Shown here piece by piece: positions 33,358-42,184 of a DNA stretch of 64,000 nt; within the stretch, counting starts at the first letter, position 1, and the number at the start of each line of letters is the position of its first letter. Location: positions 124,001 through 188,000 of the forward strand of contig NZ_JBHUDG010000002.1 of the NCBI RefSeq assembly GCF_042678145.1, written 5' to 3'. The notes under the pieces are model-generated. The model saw only the letters and a program-made list of their open reading frames with translations, ran no database searches and was not told the DNA's origin. This DNA is from Pseudopedobacter beijingensis (GTDB lineage: Bacteria; Bacteroidota; Bacteroidia; Sphingobacteriales; Sphingobacteriaceae). Both the position numbers and the translations under genes were made by a program.

Positions 33358-35058
33358 ATGGAAAAAAGGTGGGCAGAGCACTTAACAACAGATATAGATA
33401 CGGTTAACAAGCTTGCAGAAGAATTAAATATAGACGAAATTCTTGCCCACATGTTGGTGAGCAGAAGTGTAACCACGTTTTCAGAAGCAAAAGAGTTTTT
33501 TAGACCCGAATTAAGTCACTTGCATGATCCTTTTTTAATGAACGGGATGACTGAAGCCGTTGACCGTATAGAAAGGGCAATTGCTAATGGCGAATCTATC
33601 CTGATCTATGGAGATTATGATGTTGATGGAACCACTTCTGTAGCCTTAGTATACCTGTTTTTTAAAAAATATACATCTCATATTAACTATTATATCCCAG
33701 ACCGTTATTTAGAAGGCTATGGAGTATCCACCAAAGGAATAGACTATGCTGCTGAAAATGGATATACACTGGTGATAGCTTTGGATTGTGGGATAAAAGC
33801 TGTAGAAAAAATAGAATATGCCAAATCAAAAGGAGTAGATTTTATTATTTGCGATCACCATTTACCGGGAGATGAGATTCCGCAAGCAGTAGCAGTATTA
33901 GATCCTAAACGAAAAGATTGTGAATATCCTTATAAAGAGCTTTCAGGGTGCGGATTGGGATTTAAATTAACACAGGCTTATAGCATTAGGAAAAATATAG
34001 AAGAAAGTGAAGCATTACAATACCTGGATTTGGTTGTAGTGAGTATAGCTTCAGATATAGTTCCTATTACGGGCGAAAATCGTGTTTTAGCGTATTACGG
34101 ACTTCAAAAACTGAATACAAACCCGTGTAATGGTTTAAAAGCATTGATAGAATTATCCGGAAAGACAGATTTTTTCACCATTACCGATATAGTGTTTTCC
34201 ATTGGTCCCAGGATAAATGCTGCGGGGCGTATAGATGATGCAAAACATGCCGTAAAACTTTTGACGGCAAACTCAACACAATTAGCAGAAGATGCCGGTT
34301 TCATCATCAATTTAAAAAATGCCGAGCGTAAAGAGTTTGATACCAATATAACCGAGCAGGCATTGCAAATGATTGGCAATTCTCCGGAAATGATTAGCAG
34401 AAAATCCACCGTAGTTTATCATCAGAACTGGCATAAAGGAGTGATAGGGATAGTTGCGAGTAGATTAACAGAAAAATATTATCGTCCAACTGTAGTATTA
34501 ACAGAATCAAATGGCCATGTAGCCGGGTCTGCCCGTTCTGTAATTGGTTATGACCTTTACGAAGCATTGTGTGCATGTAGTGATTTACTGGAGCAATTTG
34601 GTGGACATAAATATGCAGCCGGACTTACCATGAAGCCCGAAAATGTAACCAAATTTAGCCAACGCTTTGAGGATGTAGTGGCATCAAGCATAACAGAAGA
34701 TATGCTTATACAACAAATAGCCGTAGAAAAAGCGATAGAATTAAAAGATATAACCCCTAAATTTTTTAGGATACTCAACCAGTTTGCACCTTTCGGGCCG
34801 CAAAATATGACACCTATTTTTATGACAAGAAACGTATATTCGTATGGGTACGGAACTGTTGTAGGCAATAATCATTTGAAAATGAGTATCAGGCAAAAAG
34901 ATAGTATCGTATTCGATTGTATAGCATTTGGATTGGGAGACTATTTTGAGCAAATAAACAGAGGGACGCCATTTGATGTTTGTTATACCATAGAAGAAAA
35001 TGTTTGGAAAGAAAGGCGCAATATTCAACTGAATATAAAAGGAATAAAAACCTATTGA
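33358..35058 (+). CDS. recJ: single-stranded-DNA-specific exonuclease
   Basis: 5'-3' ssDNA exonuclease in recombination and repair. The product from the ATG at 33358 (MEKRWAEHLTTDIDTVNKLA) is 566 aa. DHH-phosphoesterase motifs are seen: YGDYDVDGTTS, ALDCGIK and ICDHHLPGDEIP. The DHHA1 block is HKGVIGIVASRLTEKYYRP, then AGSARSVIGYDLYEAL. The C-terminal OB domain follows. An upstream in-frame start at 33322 gives an unlike N-terminus and is not preferred. lptB follows after 9 bp. Confidence 0.95.
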   Translation: MEKRWAEHLTTDIDTVNKLAEELNIDEILAHMLVSRSVTTFSEAKEFFRPELSHLHDPFLMNGMTEAVDRIERAIANGESILIYGDYDVDGTTSVALVYLFFKKYTSHINYYIPDRYLEGYGVSTKGIDYAAENGYTLVIALDCGIKAVEKIEYAKSKGVDFIICDHHLPGDEIPQAVAVLDPKRKDCEYPYKELSGCGLGFKLTQAYSIRKNIEESEALQYLDLVVVSIASDIVPITGENRVLAYYGLQKLNTNPCNGLKALIELSGKTDFFTITDIVFSIGPRINAAGRIDDAKHAVKLLTANSTQLAEDAGFIINLKNAERKEFDTNITEQALQMIGNSPEMISRKSTVVYHQNWHKGVIGIVASRLTEKYYRPTVVLTESNGHVAGSARSVIGYDLYEALCACSDLLEQFGGHKYAAGLTMKPENVTKFSQRFEDVVASSITEDMLIQQIAVEKAIELKDITPKFFRILNQFAPFGPQNMTPIFMTRNVYSYGYGTVVGNNHLKMSIRQKDSIVFDCIAFGLGDYFEQINRGTPFDVCYTIEENVWKERRNIQLNIKGIKTY

Positions 35059-35067
35059 TTTGTATTT

Positions 35068-35853
35068 ATGATACTAAGAGCAGAAAACCTGATCAAAAAA
35101 TATAAGCAAAGAACGGTGGTAAACAACGTTTCTTTCCATGTTTCACAGGGAGAAATAGTTGGTTTATTAGGTCCAAACGGAGCAGGGAAAACGACATCTT
35201 TTTATATGATAGTTGGGTTGATAAAACCTAATGAGGGGCATGTTTATCTGGAAGATGTAGAAATAACCGAAGACCCTATGTATAGAAGGGCACAAAAAGG
35301 TATAGGTTATCTGGCTCAGGAAGCATCTGTATTCAGAAAGCTATCTGTAGAAGATAATATTAAAGCAGTGTTGGAAATGTCCACTCTTTCAAAAGCAGAA
35401 CAGAAAGATAAATTAGAACAGCTGATAGACGAGTTTAGTTTACATAAAGTAAGGAAAAACAGAGGGGACCTTTTATCTGGAGGCGAACGCAGGAGGACAG
35501 AGATTGCAAGAGCACTTGCGGCAGATCCTAAATTTATTTTGCTGGATGAACCTTTTGCCGGAGTAGACCCCATTGCGGTAGAAGAAATCCAGGCTATAGT
35601 AGCGCGATTAAAACACAGAAATATAGGCATATTAATCACAGACCACAATGTTAATGAAACTTTATCTATTACCGATAGAGCTTATTTATTAACAGAAGGA
35701 AAGATTATGCTTTCTGGAACACCGCAGGAAATAGCCTCTAACGAAATGGCGAGGAAATTCTATCTGGGACAGCATTTTGAATTGAAAATTAAAAAGTTTG
35801 AAGTAGAAGGGCAATTGAAAACGGTAGGGAGACCTGATGAGGAACATGATTAG
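35068..35853 (+). CDS. lptB: LPS export ABC transporter ATP-binding protein
   Basis: Cytoplasmic ATPase of the LptB2FGC complex that extracts LPS from the inner membrane. The 261-aa product has Walker A GPNGAGKTT, the LptB-type Q-loop region GYLAQEASVFRKLSVEDNI, signature LLSGGERRRTE, Walker B FILLDEPFAGVDP, and the LptB-typical ITDHNVNETLSI switch region. It lies 9 bp after recJ, with lptA, lptC, lptF and lptG elsewhere. A C-terminal tail of about 20 residues is a little longer than in E. coli. Confidence 0.95.
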   Translation: MILRAENLIKKYKQRTVVNNVSFHVSQGEIVGLLGPNGAGKTTSFYMIVGLIKPNEGHVYLEDVEITEDPMYRRAQKGIGYLAQEASVFRKLSVEDNIKAVLEMSTLSKAEQKDKLEQLIDEFSLHKVRKNRGDLLSGGERRRTEIARALAADPKFILLDEPFAGVDPIAVEEIQAIVARLKHRNIGILITDHNVNETLSITDRAYLLTEGKIMLSGTPQEIASNEMARKFYLGQHFELKIKKFEVEGQLKTVGRPDEEHD

Positions 35854-35952
35854 ATGCTGGGAAATAAAGTATAGTAGCAAAATTCATTAAGATATAACAG
35901 AGGTAATTAGCAAGTAAGATTTAAGAAGTCATAAACCCTCAATACGTATAAA

Positions 35953-37467
35953 ATGACCATAGTAAATTCATTTCTTACCTGGATAATGAAAAAGCGGATG
36001 CATCAGATTGAGCTTTTTATGAAATATCCAGACGAAGTGCAGGAAGAGTGGTTTCATACACTCATCCATTCTGCAATAGGAACCGAGTGGGGAAAGAAAT
36101 ACGAATACAGATCAATAGAAACTATTGAACAATATAGAGAAAGGGTACCCATCCAAACCTACGAAACGCTTAAACCCTACATAGAAAAAATGTTAAAGGG
36201 AGAGCAGAATGTACTATGGCCATCAGAAATAAAATGGTTTGCCAAGTCATCAGGAACAACAAGCGATAGAAGCAAGTTTATTCCGGTTTCTCAGGAATCA
36301 TTAGAAGAATGCCATTTTAAAGGCGGTAAAGATATGCTGGCAATTTATTGTAATAACCAGCCAGAAGCTAAGATATTTACAGGGAAAAGTTTGGTTCTGG
36401 GCGGCAGCCACCAAATCAATCAGTTGAGCCCAGACTCTTTCTATGGCGATTTGTCTGCCGTTCTGATAAAAAATATTCCCATTTGGGCAGAATTAATGCG
36501 TACTCCAGATATGTCCATAGCGCTGATGGATAATTACGAAGAGAAAATAGAACGGATGGCTAGGGTAACTATGAATGAGAATGTTACCAATATCGTTGGA
36601 GTTCCTACCTGGACCATTGTACTAGCCAAAAGAGTGCTGGAACTTACTGGAAAATCTAATTTGTTAGAGGTTTGGCCTAATCTGGAACTCTATATACATG
36701 GAGCCGTAAATTTTGAGCCTTATCAGGAACAATTTGCCTCTTTGGTTCCCAATCCGTCAATGTATTATTTAGAAACTTACAATGCTTCGGAAGGTTTTTT
36801 TGGAATACAGGATCACAGTACAGAGAAAGATTTGTTATTGATGCTTGATTATGGTATCTATTACGAGTTTATCCCCATGGAAGAAATAGATAAGGAATAC
36901 CCTAAGGCACTTTCTTTACATGAGGTAGAGTTAGATAAAAATTACGCTATAGTAATTAGTACTAACGGGGGGCTTTGGCGCTATATGATTGGTGATACCG
37001 TTAAATTTACTTCATTAAATCCTCACCGTATAAAAATTACTGGAAGAACCAAACATTTTATAAATGCCTTTGGCGAAGAAGTGATTATAGATAATGCAGA
37101 AAAAGCATTAACAAAAGCTTGTGCAGAAACCAATGCACTTATTCAGGATTATACTGCTTGTCCAATTTATTTTAAGGGTAAAGATGTAGGAGGACATGAA
37201 TGGGTTATAGAGTTTGAAAAACACCCGAATGAATTTGATCGTTTTATAGATATTTTGGATAATACCCTCAGAGAGGTAAACTCCGACTATGATGCTAAAC
37301 GATTTAAAGATATGGCTTTAAAACGCCCGACAGTTCACAAAGCACCCCAAGGCACATTTTATAACTGGCTTAAAAGTAAAGGTAAGTTAGGAGGGCAGCA
37401 CAAGGTTCCGCGTTTAGCCAACGAGCGTAAATATGTAGAAGAAATACTTGAACTTATGCGGGCCTGA
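35953..37467 (+). CDS. GH3-family acyl-adenylating enzyme-like protein
   Basis: A 504-aa protein of the GH3 family, adenylate-forming enzymes that in plants conjugate amino acids to hormones; bacterial members are widespread in Bacteroidota but of unknown substrate. Motifs: SSGTTSDRSKFIPVS (ATP-binding P-loop of the ANL superfamily), YLETYNASEGFFGIQ (adenylate/acyl motif), YAIVISTNGGLWRYMIGDTV and ITGRTKHFINAFGEEVI. The start at 35953 is the first in-frame ATG. It follows lptB by 99 bp and precedes an ECF sigma operon. Confidence 0.9.
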   Translation: MTIVNSFLTWIMKKRMHQIELFMKYPDEVQEEWFHTLIHSAIGTEWGKKYEYRSIETIEQYRERVPIQTYETLKPYIEKMLKGEQNVLWPSEIKWFAKSSGTTSDRSKFIPVSQESLEECHFKGGKDMLAIYCNNQPEAKIFTGKSLVLGGSHQINQLSPDSFYGDLSAVLIKNIPIWAELMRTPDMSIALMDNYEEKIERMARVTMNENVTNIVGVPTWTIVLAKRVLELTGKSNLLEVWPNLELYIHGAVNFEPYQEQFASLVPNPSMYYLETYNASEGFFGIQDHSTEKDLLLMLDYGIYYEFIPMEEIDKEYPKALSLHEVELDKNYAIVISTNGGLWRYMIGDTVKFTSLNPHRIKITGRTKHFINAFGEEVIIDNAEKALTKACAETNALIQDYTACPIYFKGKDVGGHEWVIEFEKHPNEFDRFIDILDNTLREVNSDYDAKRFKDMALKRPTVHKAPQGTFYNWLKSKGKLGGQHKVPRLANERKYVEEILELMRA

Positions 37468-37529
37468 AAAAATATTTTTTCTCTTGTAACCTTTTATAAC
37501 AAACAGTCATCTATGGATATAGAAACTGT

Positions 37530-38099
37530 ATGAAATTGCAACACAAGTACTCACTCGAAGATATAATATCAGGATGCCAGAAAGCAGAAAGACGTTCACA
37601 AGAAGCGTTATATAAGCTCATGGCCTCCAAAATGTTTGGAGTGTGTATGCGGTATGCCAAAAATCAGTTCGAAGCAGAAGATATGTTGCAGACAGGTTTT
37701 ATAAAAGTCTTTCGCAATATTGATAGTTATAGAGGAGATGGTTCATTTGAAGGCTGGGTACGGCGTATTATGGTGAACACTTCAATCGAATTCTATAGAA
37801 AAAATTTGAAAACTCTGGGAGATGTAGATGTTAATGATTTTACAGAAAGCGTGTCTGTAGAATTTGAAATTAGCAATCTGAACGCAAGAGATCTTATGTG
37901 CTTGGTACAAACCTTACCAGACTCGTACCGAATGGTATTTAATATGTATGCTATAGAAGGTTACTCGCATAGAGAAATTGGGCAGATTATAGGTATAACA
38001 GAAGGAGCATCAAAAGCTCAGTTAAGCAGAGCCAGGGCAATTTTGAGGGATGAAATTAAAAAAATGGAGGGACAATCATATGAAAGCAATGTCGGATAA
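37530..38099 (+). CDS. RNA polymerase sigma-70 factor, ECF type
   Basis: A 189-aa ECF sigma factor. Region 2 reads MFGVCMRYAKNQFEAEDMLQ and FIKVFRNIDSYRGDGSFEGW. Region 4 reads LPDSYRMVFNMYAIEGYSHR and IGQIIGITEGASKAQLSRAR. The gene overlaps the predicted anti-sigma gene by about 20 bp, and a porin-like gene follows. This order is the usual ECF sigma, anti-sigma, outer-membrane protein module of Bacteroidota. Confidence 0.93.
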   Translation: MKLQHKYSLEDIISGCQKAERRSQEALYKLMASKMFGVCMRYAKNQFEAEDMLQTGFIKVFRNIDSYRGDGSFEGWVRRIMVNTSIEFYRKNLKTLGDVDVNDFTESVSVEFEISNLNARDLMCLVQTLPDSYRMVFNMYAIEGYSHREIGQIIGITEGASKAQLSRARAILRDEIKKMEGQSYESNVG

Positions 38100-38826
38100 C
38101 GAATTCGATCATGTATTCAAGTCCAAATTTGAAGAACTAGATATACAACCATCCAAAGATCTTTGGGCAGGCATTAGTAAGTCATTAAATGAGGGAAATC
38201 AGCAACAAATAAAAAGAAGAAAGTTTCCTGTAGTTTGGTTGGCCGCTGCCAGTGTGTTATTTTTTGGAATAGGGGTCAAGCTATTTATGCCGAAAGAAGA
38301 GACCATTAAATTAAGTTCATCTAAGCAGATAGAAGAAGAAAGTAAAGATGTAGAACAACTTAGAAATCTTCATATAAAAATCGAGAAAGAATCGCTCCAT
38401 CATTACGATAAAGAAGCCAATGAGAAACGCTATCTGGAAATGATGGCGGCACTGGATAACGACGAATCTCTTAAGCCAAAATCCAAAACGGAGAAAGTAG
38501 CAGTAGCCATGCCGAAACAGGTGAAATTTCTAGCAGTTGCAGAATCAAACCAAGATCAGCAGATAAGCCAATCAACACTCGAAAAGGCTATAGATGATAT
38601 TTTGGCTGAGCAAGAGGAGAAAAATGTGATGATGGCTGCTATTGGTGAAACAACAGGAACAGAATCAAAAGATAAAATTAAGAATGTAAGCGATCTGTTG
38701 AATTTTGTGATCAGTAAAATAGATAAGCGGGAAGAAAAGATAGTTAAGTTGAGTAAGACAGAGGAAAGTGATATGGAAGTAACAGGAATAAACCTAGGTC
38801 TTTTTAAGTATAATAAAAAGTATTGA
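38080..38826 (+). CDS. predicted membrane anti-sigma factor
   Basis: A 248-aa protein from the ATG at 38080, preceded by a rare purine-rich ggaggg about 9 nt upstream. It overlaps the sigma gene by 20 bp. It has an N-terminal cytoplasmic domain (FDHVFKSKFEELDIQPSKDL), one TM helix (about residues 34-53, VVWLAAASVLFFGIGVKLFM), and a long acidic, Lys/Glu/Gln-rich extracytoplasmic region. The zinc anti-sigma Cys/His signature is not present. The call rests on position and one-TM topology; the family is not recognised. Confidence 0.7.
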   Translation: MKAMSDNEFDHVFKSKFEELDIQPSKDLWAGISKSLNEGNQQQIKRRKFPVVWLAAASVLFFGIGVKLFMPKEETIKLSSSKQIEEESKDVEQLRNLHIKIEKESLHHYDKEANEKRYLEMMAALDNDESLKPKSKTEKVAVAMPKQVKFLAVAESNQDQQISQSTLEKAIDDILAEQEEKNVMMAAIGETTGTESKDKIKNVSDLLNFVISKIDKREEKIVKLSKTEESDMEVTGINLGLFKYNKKY

Positions 38827-38831
38827 TGTGT

Positions 38832-39632
38832 ATGAAAAGAATATTTATAATAGCAGCATTTGCTTTGACAGCCGTTTTGGCAAAAGCACAGGAAGAAGTT
38901 AAGGTAAAACGCAAGCACAAAATAGAAATTGGTTCTGAAGGAGTTAGTGTAAGAATAGGTGTAAACGATAGTTTAGAAGCTAAGCGGAAATCTAAATATC
39001 CAAGGGTCTATTATGGAATCAACTTTGAACATTTCGACCTGGGAATGAGTAAATACCATAATGGTAGTAATTTTGACTTCCCGGATAATTATAAGTTTCT
39101 GGATCACGAGCAATGGAAAACGCACACCTTTGGATTTGATGCTTTGCAGTTTGGAGTACGCTTTAATCCTAATTTTAAGATTATGATAGCGGCAGGTCTG
39201 GATTGGAATCATATCCGATTGAAACGAAAAGATATCACTATTCTGGCAGATAATCCGGTATTGGATTATGTTGTAGACCCAACATTGGATTTGAAAAAAA
39301 ACAGGTTTAGCAGCAGGTATTTACGACTTCCACTTTATTTTGAATATAGATCATATTTGTCTAATGATAAAAAATTTACGCTGGTAGGAGGGCCTGAAGT
39401 AGGTTTCCTGATAGATGGAAAGCTGAAGCAAAAATCTCAGAATGGAGACAAAACAAAGATTAAAGACAATTTTAACTTTGAGAAATTCAGATATGGAGCC
39501 AATATAAGAATGGGATATGGAGCAGCGGGTTTGTTTTTTAAATATTATTTCAACGATATTTTTGCCCGTAATCAGGCTCCCGGCTTAGAAGATTACAAAA
39601 ACCTATCATTTGGGTTAACCTTCGGATTTTAA
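38832..39632 (+). CDS. outer-membrane beta-barrel protein
   Basis: A 266-aa protein with a clear signal peptide (MKRIFIIAAFALTAVLAKAQ) and a C-terminal aromatic-ended strand (LSFGLTFGF), typical of outer-membrane barrels. Alternating strands, with aromatic residues and many charged turns, run through the chain. An alternative ATG at 38826 overlaps the TGA of the upstream gene, indicating translational coupling. Last gene of the sigma/anti-sigma operon; it ends at an intrinsic terminator. Role probably structural or stress-linked, not defined. Confidence 0.85.
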   Translation: MKRIFIIAAFALTAVLAKAQEEVKVKRKHKIEIGSEGVSVRIGVNDSLEAKRKSKYPRVYYGINFEHFDLGMSKYHNGSNFDFPDNYKFLDHEQWKTHTFGFDALQFGVRFNPNFKIMIAAGLDWNHIRLKRKDITILADNPVLDYVVDPTLDLKKNRFSSRYLRLPLYFEYRSYLSNDKKFTLVGGPEVGFLIDGKLKQKSQNGDKTKIKDNFNFEKFRYGANIRMGYGAAGLFFKYYFNDIFARNQAPGLEDYKNLSFGLTFGF

Positions 39633-39652
39633 TAAAACCTTAAAATCCAGAT

Positions 39653-39684
39653 AAAAGCTTTGTATTTTATACAAGGCTTTTTTG
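39653..39684 (+). terminator. intrinsic terminator after beta-barrel gene
   Basis: aaaagctttgtat (39653-39665) pairs with atacaaggctttt (39669-39681), one G-T pair, then T-run. Confidence 0.8.
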
Positions 39685-39720
39685 TTTTTGTATATTTACC
39701 GCCTTTAGATATCACGGTAT

Positions 39721-40707
39721 ATGGATTCTTTCATTAAGTTTACAGATGTTCACAGAAATTACAGTCCAGAACAACATTCAGGAGTATCTGGTATTAATCT
39801 GGAAATAAAAAAAGGTGAAATTGTAAGTATTGTAGGAGAAAGCGGTAGCGGCAAAACAACGCTGCTGAAATTGATATACGGCTATCTGGTTCCGCAGGAA
39901 GGAGAGGTGACTTATTTAGGGAAGCGTATATTGGGGCCGGCAGAGAAGTTAATTCCCGGACATGATGATATGCGTATGGTAACTCAGGAAGTTACTTTAA
40001 ATCTTTATGCAAGGGTTTTTGACAATATATCTGGACAACTTTCCAATACCGATCTGAAAACTAAAAAGGAGTTGACCTTGCAAACAATGGAGTTCCTGCG
40101 GATAGATCATCTGGCAAATAAAAAGATTGTGGATCTTAGTGGAGGCGAGCAGCAACGCGTAGCTATAGCCAGAGCGATAATAACAGAACCTACCGTATTG
40201 TTATTGGACGAGCCCTTTAGCCAGATAGACACCATTTTAAAAAAACAATTGAGAGATGATATTGAACGTTTATCAAAGTTTTTGAACATAACGGTGATTA
40301 TGGTGTCTCACGATCCGTCAGACGCTTTATCTGTAGCAAATAAACTGGTAATTATTAAAGACGGTAAAATTGTAAGACAAGGCTGTCCTAAAGAAATATA
40401 CGCTAACCCTGAAAGTGATTATGTGGCAAAGCTATTGGGCAAAGCCAATATCTTAGAAGGTTTTTCTTTTTTGGAGTCCGGGAAAATATTCGCTGCTTAT
40501 CCACAAGATATAAAAATAGAATCATCAGCAAGCGGAATCTCTGTAAAAGTGAAAGCAGTACATTTTAATGGGATATACAACGAAATCACTTTTATTTTAG
40601 AAGAAAAGCAACTGATAGCCTATGATTTTGATTTTATGGAAATACAGCCTCATACAGAAGTAACCATCAGCTTTAAAAAGCTGAAACCTTTAGACAAGCT
40701 TGCTTAG
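39721..40707 (+). CDS. ABC transporter ATP-binding protein, PotA/FbpC-like
   Basis: A 328-aa importer-type ATPase. Walker A GESGSGKTT, signature LSGGEQQRV, and Walker B LLLDEPFSQID are seen. The C-terminal extension of about 110 residues (after KEIYANPESDYVAKLLGKAN) resembles the TOBE-type regulatory domain of CUT1/spermidine or iron ABC ATPases. No permease or substrate-binding gene is nearby, so the transported solute is unknown. Confidence 0.85.
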   Translation: MDSFIKFTDVHRNYSPEQHSGVSGINLEIKKGEIVSIVGESGSGKTTLLKLIYGYLVPQEGEVTYLGKRILGPAEKLIPGHDDMRMVTQEVTLNLYARVFDNISGQLSNTDLKTKKELTLQTMEFLRIDHLANKKIVDLSGGEQQRVAIARAIITEPTVLLLDEPFSQIDTILKKQLRDDIERLSKFLNITVIMVSHDPSDALSVANKLVIIKDGKIVRQGCPKEIYANPESDYVAKLLGKANILEGFSFLESGKIFAAYPQDIKIESSASGISVKVKAVHFNGIYNEITFILEEKQLIAYDFDFMEIQPHTEVTISFKKLKPLDKLA

Positions 40708-40767
40708 TTAGGATTTTCGGAACTTCGTTTTCTTTATATTCCGTTTTCTGTGATGAATATCTTGTGC

Positions 40768-42003
40768 TTATATAAAATACTCAAACAAGGTTTCATCCTG
40801 ATTAATCTCCTTAAAGTCGAAATTGTAATGTGCCATTCTTTTCACTAAGGATGCATAGTCTTTAGCGGTTTTTAGTTCTATTCCCACCAATGCCGGCCCT
40901 CTTTCCCTTTCGGTTTTCTTGATAAACTCAAAACGCGTAATATCATCATCCGGACCCAAAACCTCATTTACAAAAAGTTTTAAAGCCCCAGGTCTTTGTG
41001 GGAAACGGACAATAAAATAATGTTTAAGACCTTCGTATAGCAGAGAGCGTTCTTTAATTTCACCCATGCGGTCTATGTCATTATTTCCACCGCTAATAAT
41101 GCAAACTACCCTTTTTCCTTTAATCTGATCTTTATAATGATCCAGACTGGCAATAGAAAGGGCACCTGCAGGTTCTACTACAATGGCATCCTCGTTATAT
41201 AGTTTTAAAATTGTGGTGCATACTTTACCTTCAGGGACATTGCTTACATCATCTACAAGTTCTTTACAAGTTTCAAAATTTAGCTTACCTACACGTTTGA
41301 CGGCAGCACCATCAACAAAGCGACTGATTTTTTCTAATGTAACCGGTTCGTTGGCTTCTAATGCAGCCTTCATAGAAGCCGCTTCTGCTGGTTCAATACC
41401 GGCAATAAAAACCTGCGGTTTATTCTTTTTAAGATAGAGCGAAATACCGGAAATCAGTCCTCCTCCTCCAATTGGAGCAATAACCATATCAACACCAGGA
41501 AGATCCTGTAAAATCTCAACTCCAACTGTACTTTGACCTTCTATAATGGTGGCAGAGTCAAAAGGAGGAACAAAAACCATATCATGTTTTTTTGCATAAG
41601 CTAAGGCTTCCTGCTGACAATCGTCAAAAGTATCTCCTGTTAAGATGATTTCAACTTTGTCCTTACCAAACATGTTGGTCTGGTTTATTTTCTGTTTAGG
41701 TGTAGGCTGAGGCATGAAAATAATGCCTTTAATACCTAAACGCTGACAGGAATAGGCCACTCCCTGAGCATGATTGCCAGCACTGGCGCATACCACTCCT
41801 TTTTTTGCCTGTTCCTCTGACAATGCGCTGATAAGATTATAAGCACCTCTTAACTTATAGGATCTAACAACCTGTAAATCTTCTCTTTTGAGGTAAACCT
41901 CACACTGATATCTTTCAGAAAGCCTTTGGTTATATTCCAGAGGGGTTTTCTTAACAATTCCCTTTAATCTTTCGGCTGCGGCAAATGGATTGATAGATAT
42001 CAT
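40768..42003 (-). CDS. ilvA: threonine ammonia-lyase, biosynthetic
   Basis: Deaminates threonine to 2-oxobutanoate, the first step of isoleucine synthesis. The 411-aa product has the PLP-Lys in SYKLRGAYNL (Lys50), the catalytic loop CASAGNHAQGVAYSCQRLG and the PLP phosphate site GGGGLISGI. A single C-terminal ACT-like regulatory domain of about 80 residues (HYFIVRFPQRPGALKLFVNE) suggests allosteric control by branched-chain amino acids. It is transcribed apart from the ilv-leu operon, from a promoter at 42094-42126. Confidence 0.96.
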   Translation of the reverse strand: MISINPFAAAERLKGIVKKTPLEYNQRLSERYQCEVYLKREDLQVVRSYKLRGAYNLISALSEEQAKKGVVCASAGNHAQGVAYSCQRLGIKGIIFMPQPTPKQKINQTNMFGKDKVEIILTGDTFDDCQQEALAYAKKHDMVFVPPFDSATIIEGQSTVGVEILQDLPGVDMVIAPIGGGGLISGISLYLKKNKPQVFIAGIEPAEAASMKAALEANEPVTLEKISRFVDGAAVKRVGKLNFETCKELVDDVSNVPEGKVCTTILKLYNEDAIVVEPAGALSIASLDHYKDQIKGKRVVCIISGGNNDIDRMGEIKERSLLYEGLKHYFIVRFPQRPGALKLFVNEVLGPDDDITRFEFIKKTERERGPALVGIELKTAKDYASLVKRMAHYNFDFKEINQDETLFEYFI

Positions 42004-42093
42004 TTTACTTTAATTTGATAAGAGGGTAAATGTAGTGAAATCTAAATTTTTATAAGAAATTTTTGAACCGGGAAAGTCATGGTTTTACCGGCT

Positions 42094-42126
42094 CAAAAAT
42101 ACCAATTTATAGGTATTGATACTCAA
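42094..42126 (-). promoter_or_regulatory. promoter of ilvA
   Basis: Minus strand: -33 TTG (42124-42126), a 22-bp spacer, and -7 TATTTTTG (42094-42101), perfect for TAnnTTTG. It gives a 5' UTR of about 85 nt containing a hairpin (42058-42100, arms with ttgaaccgg/ccggctcaa). Confidence 0.6.
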
Positions 42127-42146
42127 TCATGATAAGTTTAATTTTG
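42116..42146 (+). promoter_or_regulatory. promoter of fasciclin lipoprotein gene
   Basis: -33 TTG (42116-42118), a 20-bp spacer, then -7 TAATTTTG (42139-42146). ATG follows at 42185. It is divergent from, and overlaps in -33, the ilvA promoter. Confidence 0.6.
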
Positions 42147-42184
42147 GTTGGTACATTACTTATGAATACTTAAATAAGGAAATA

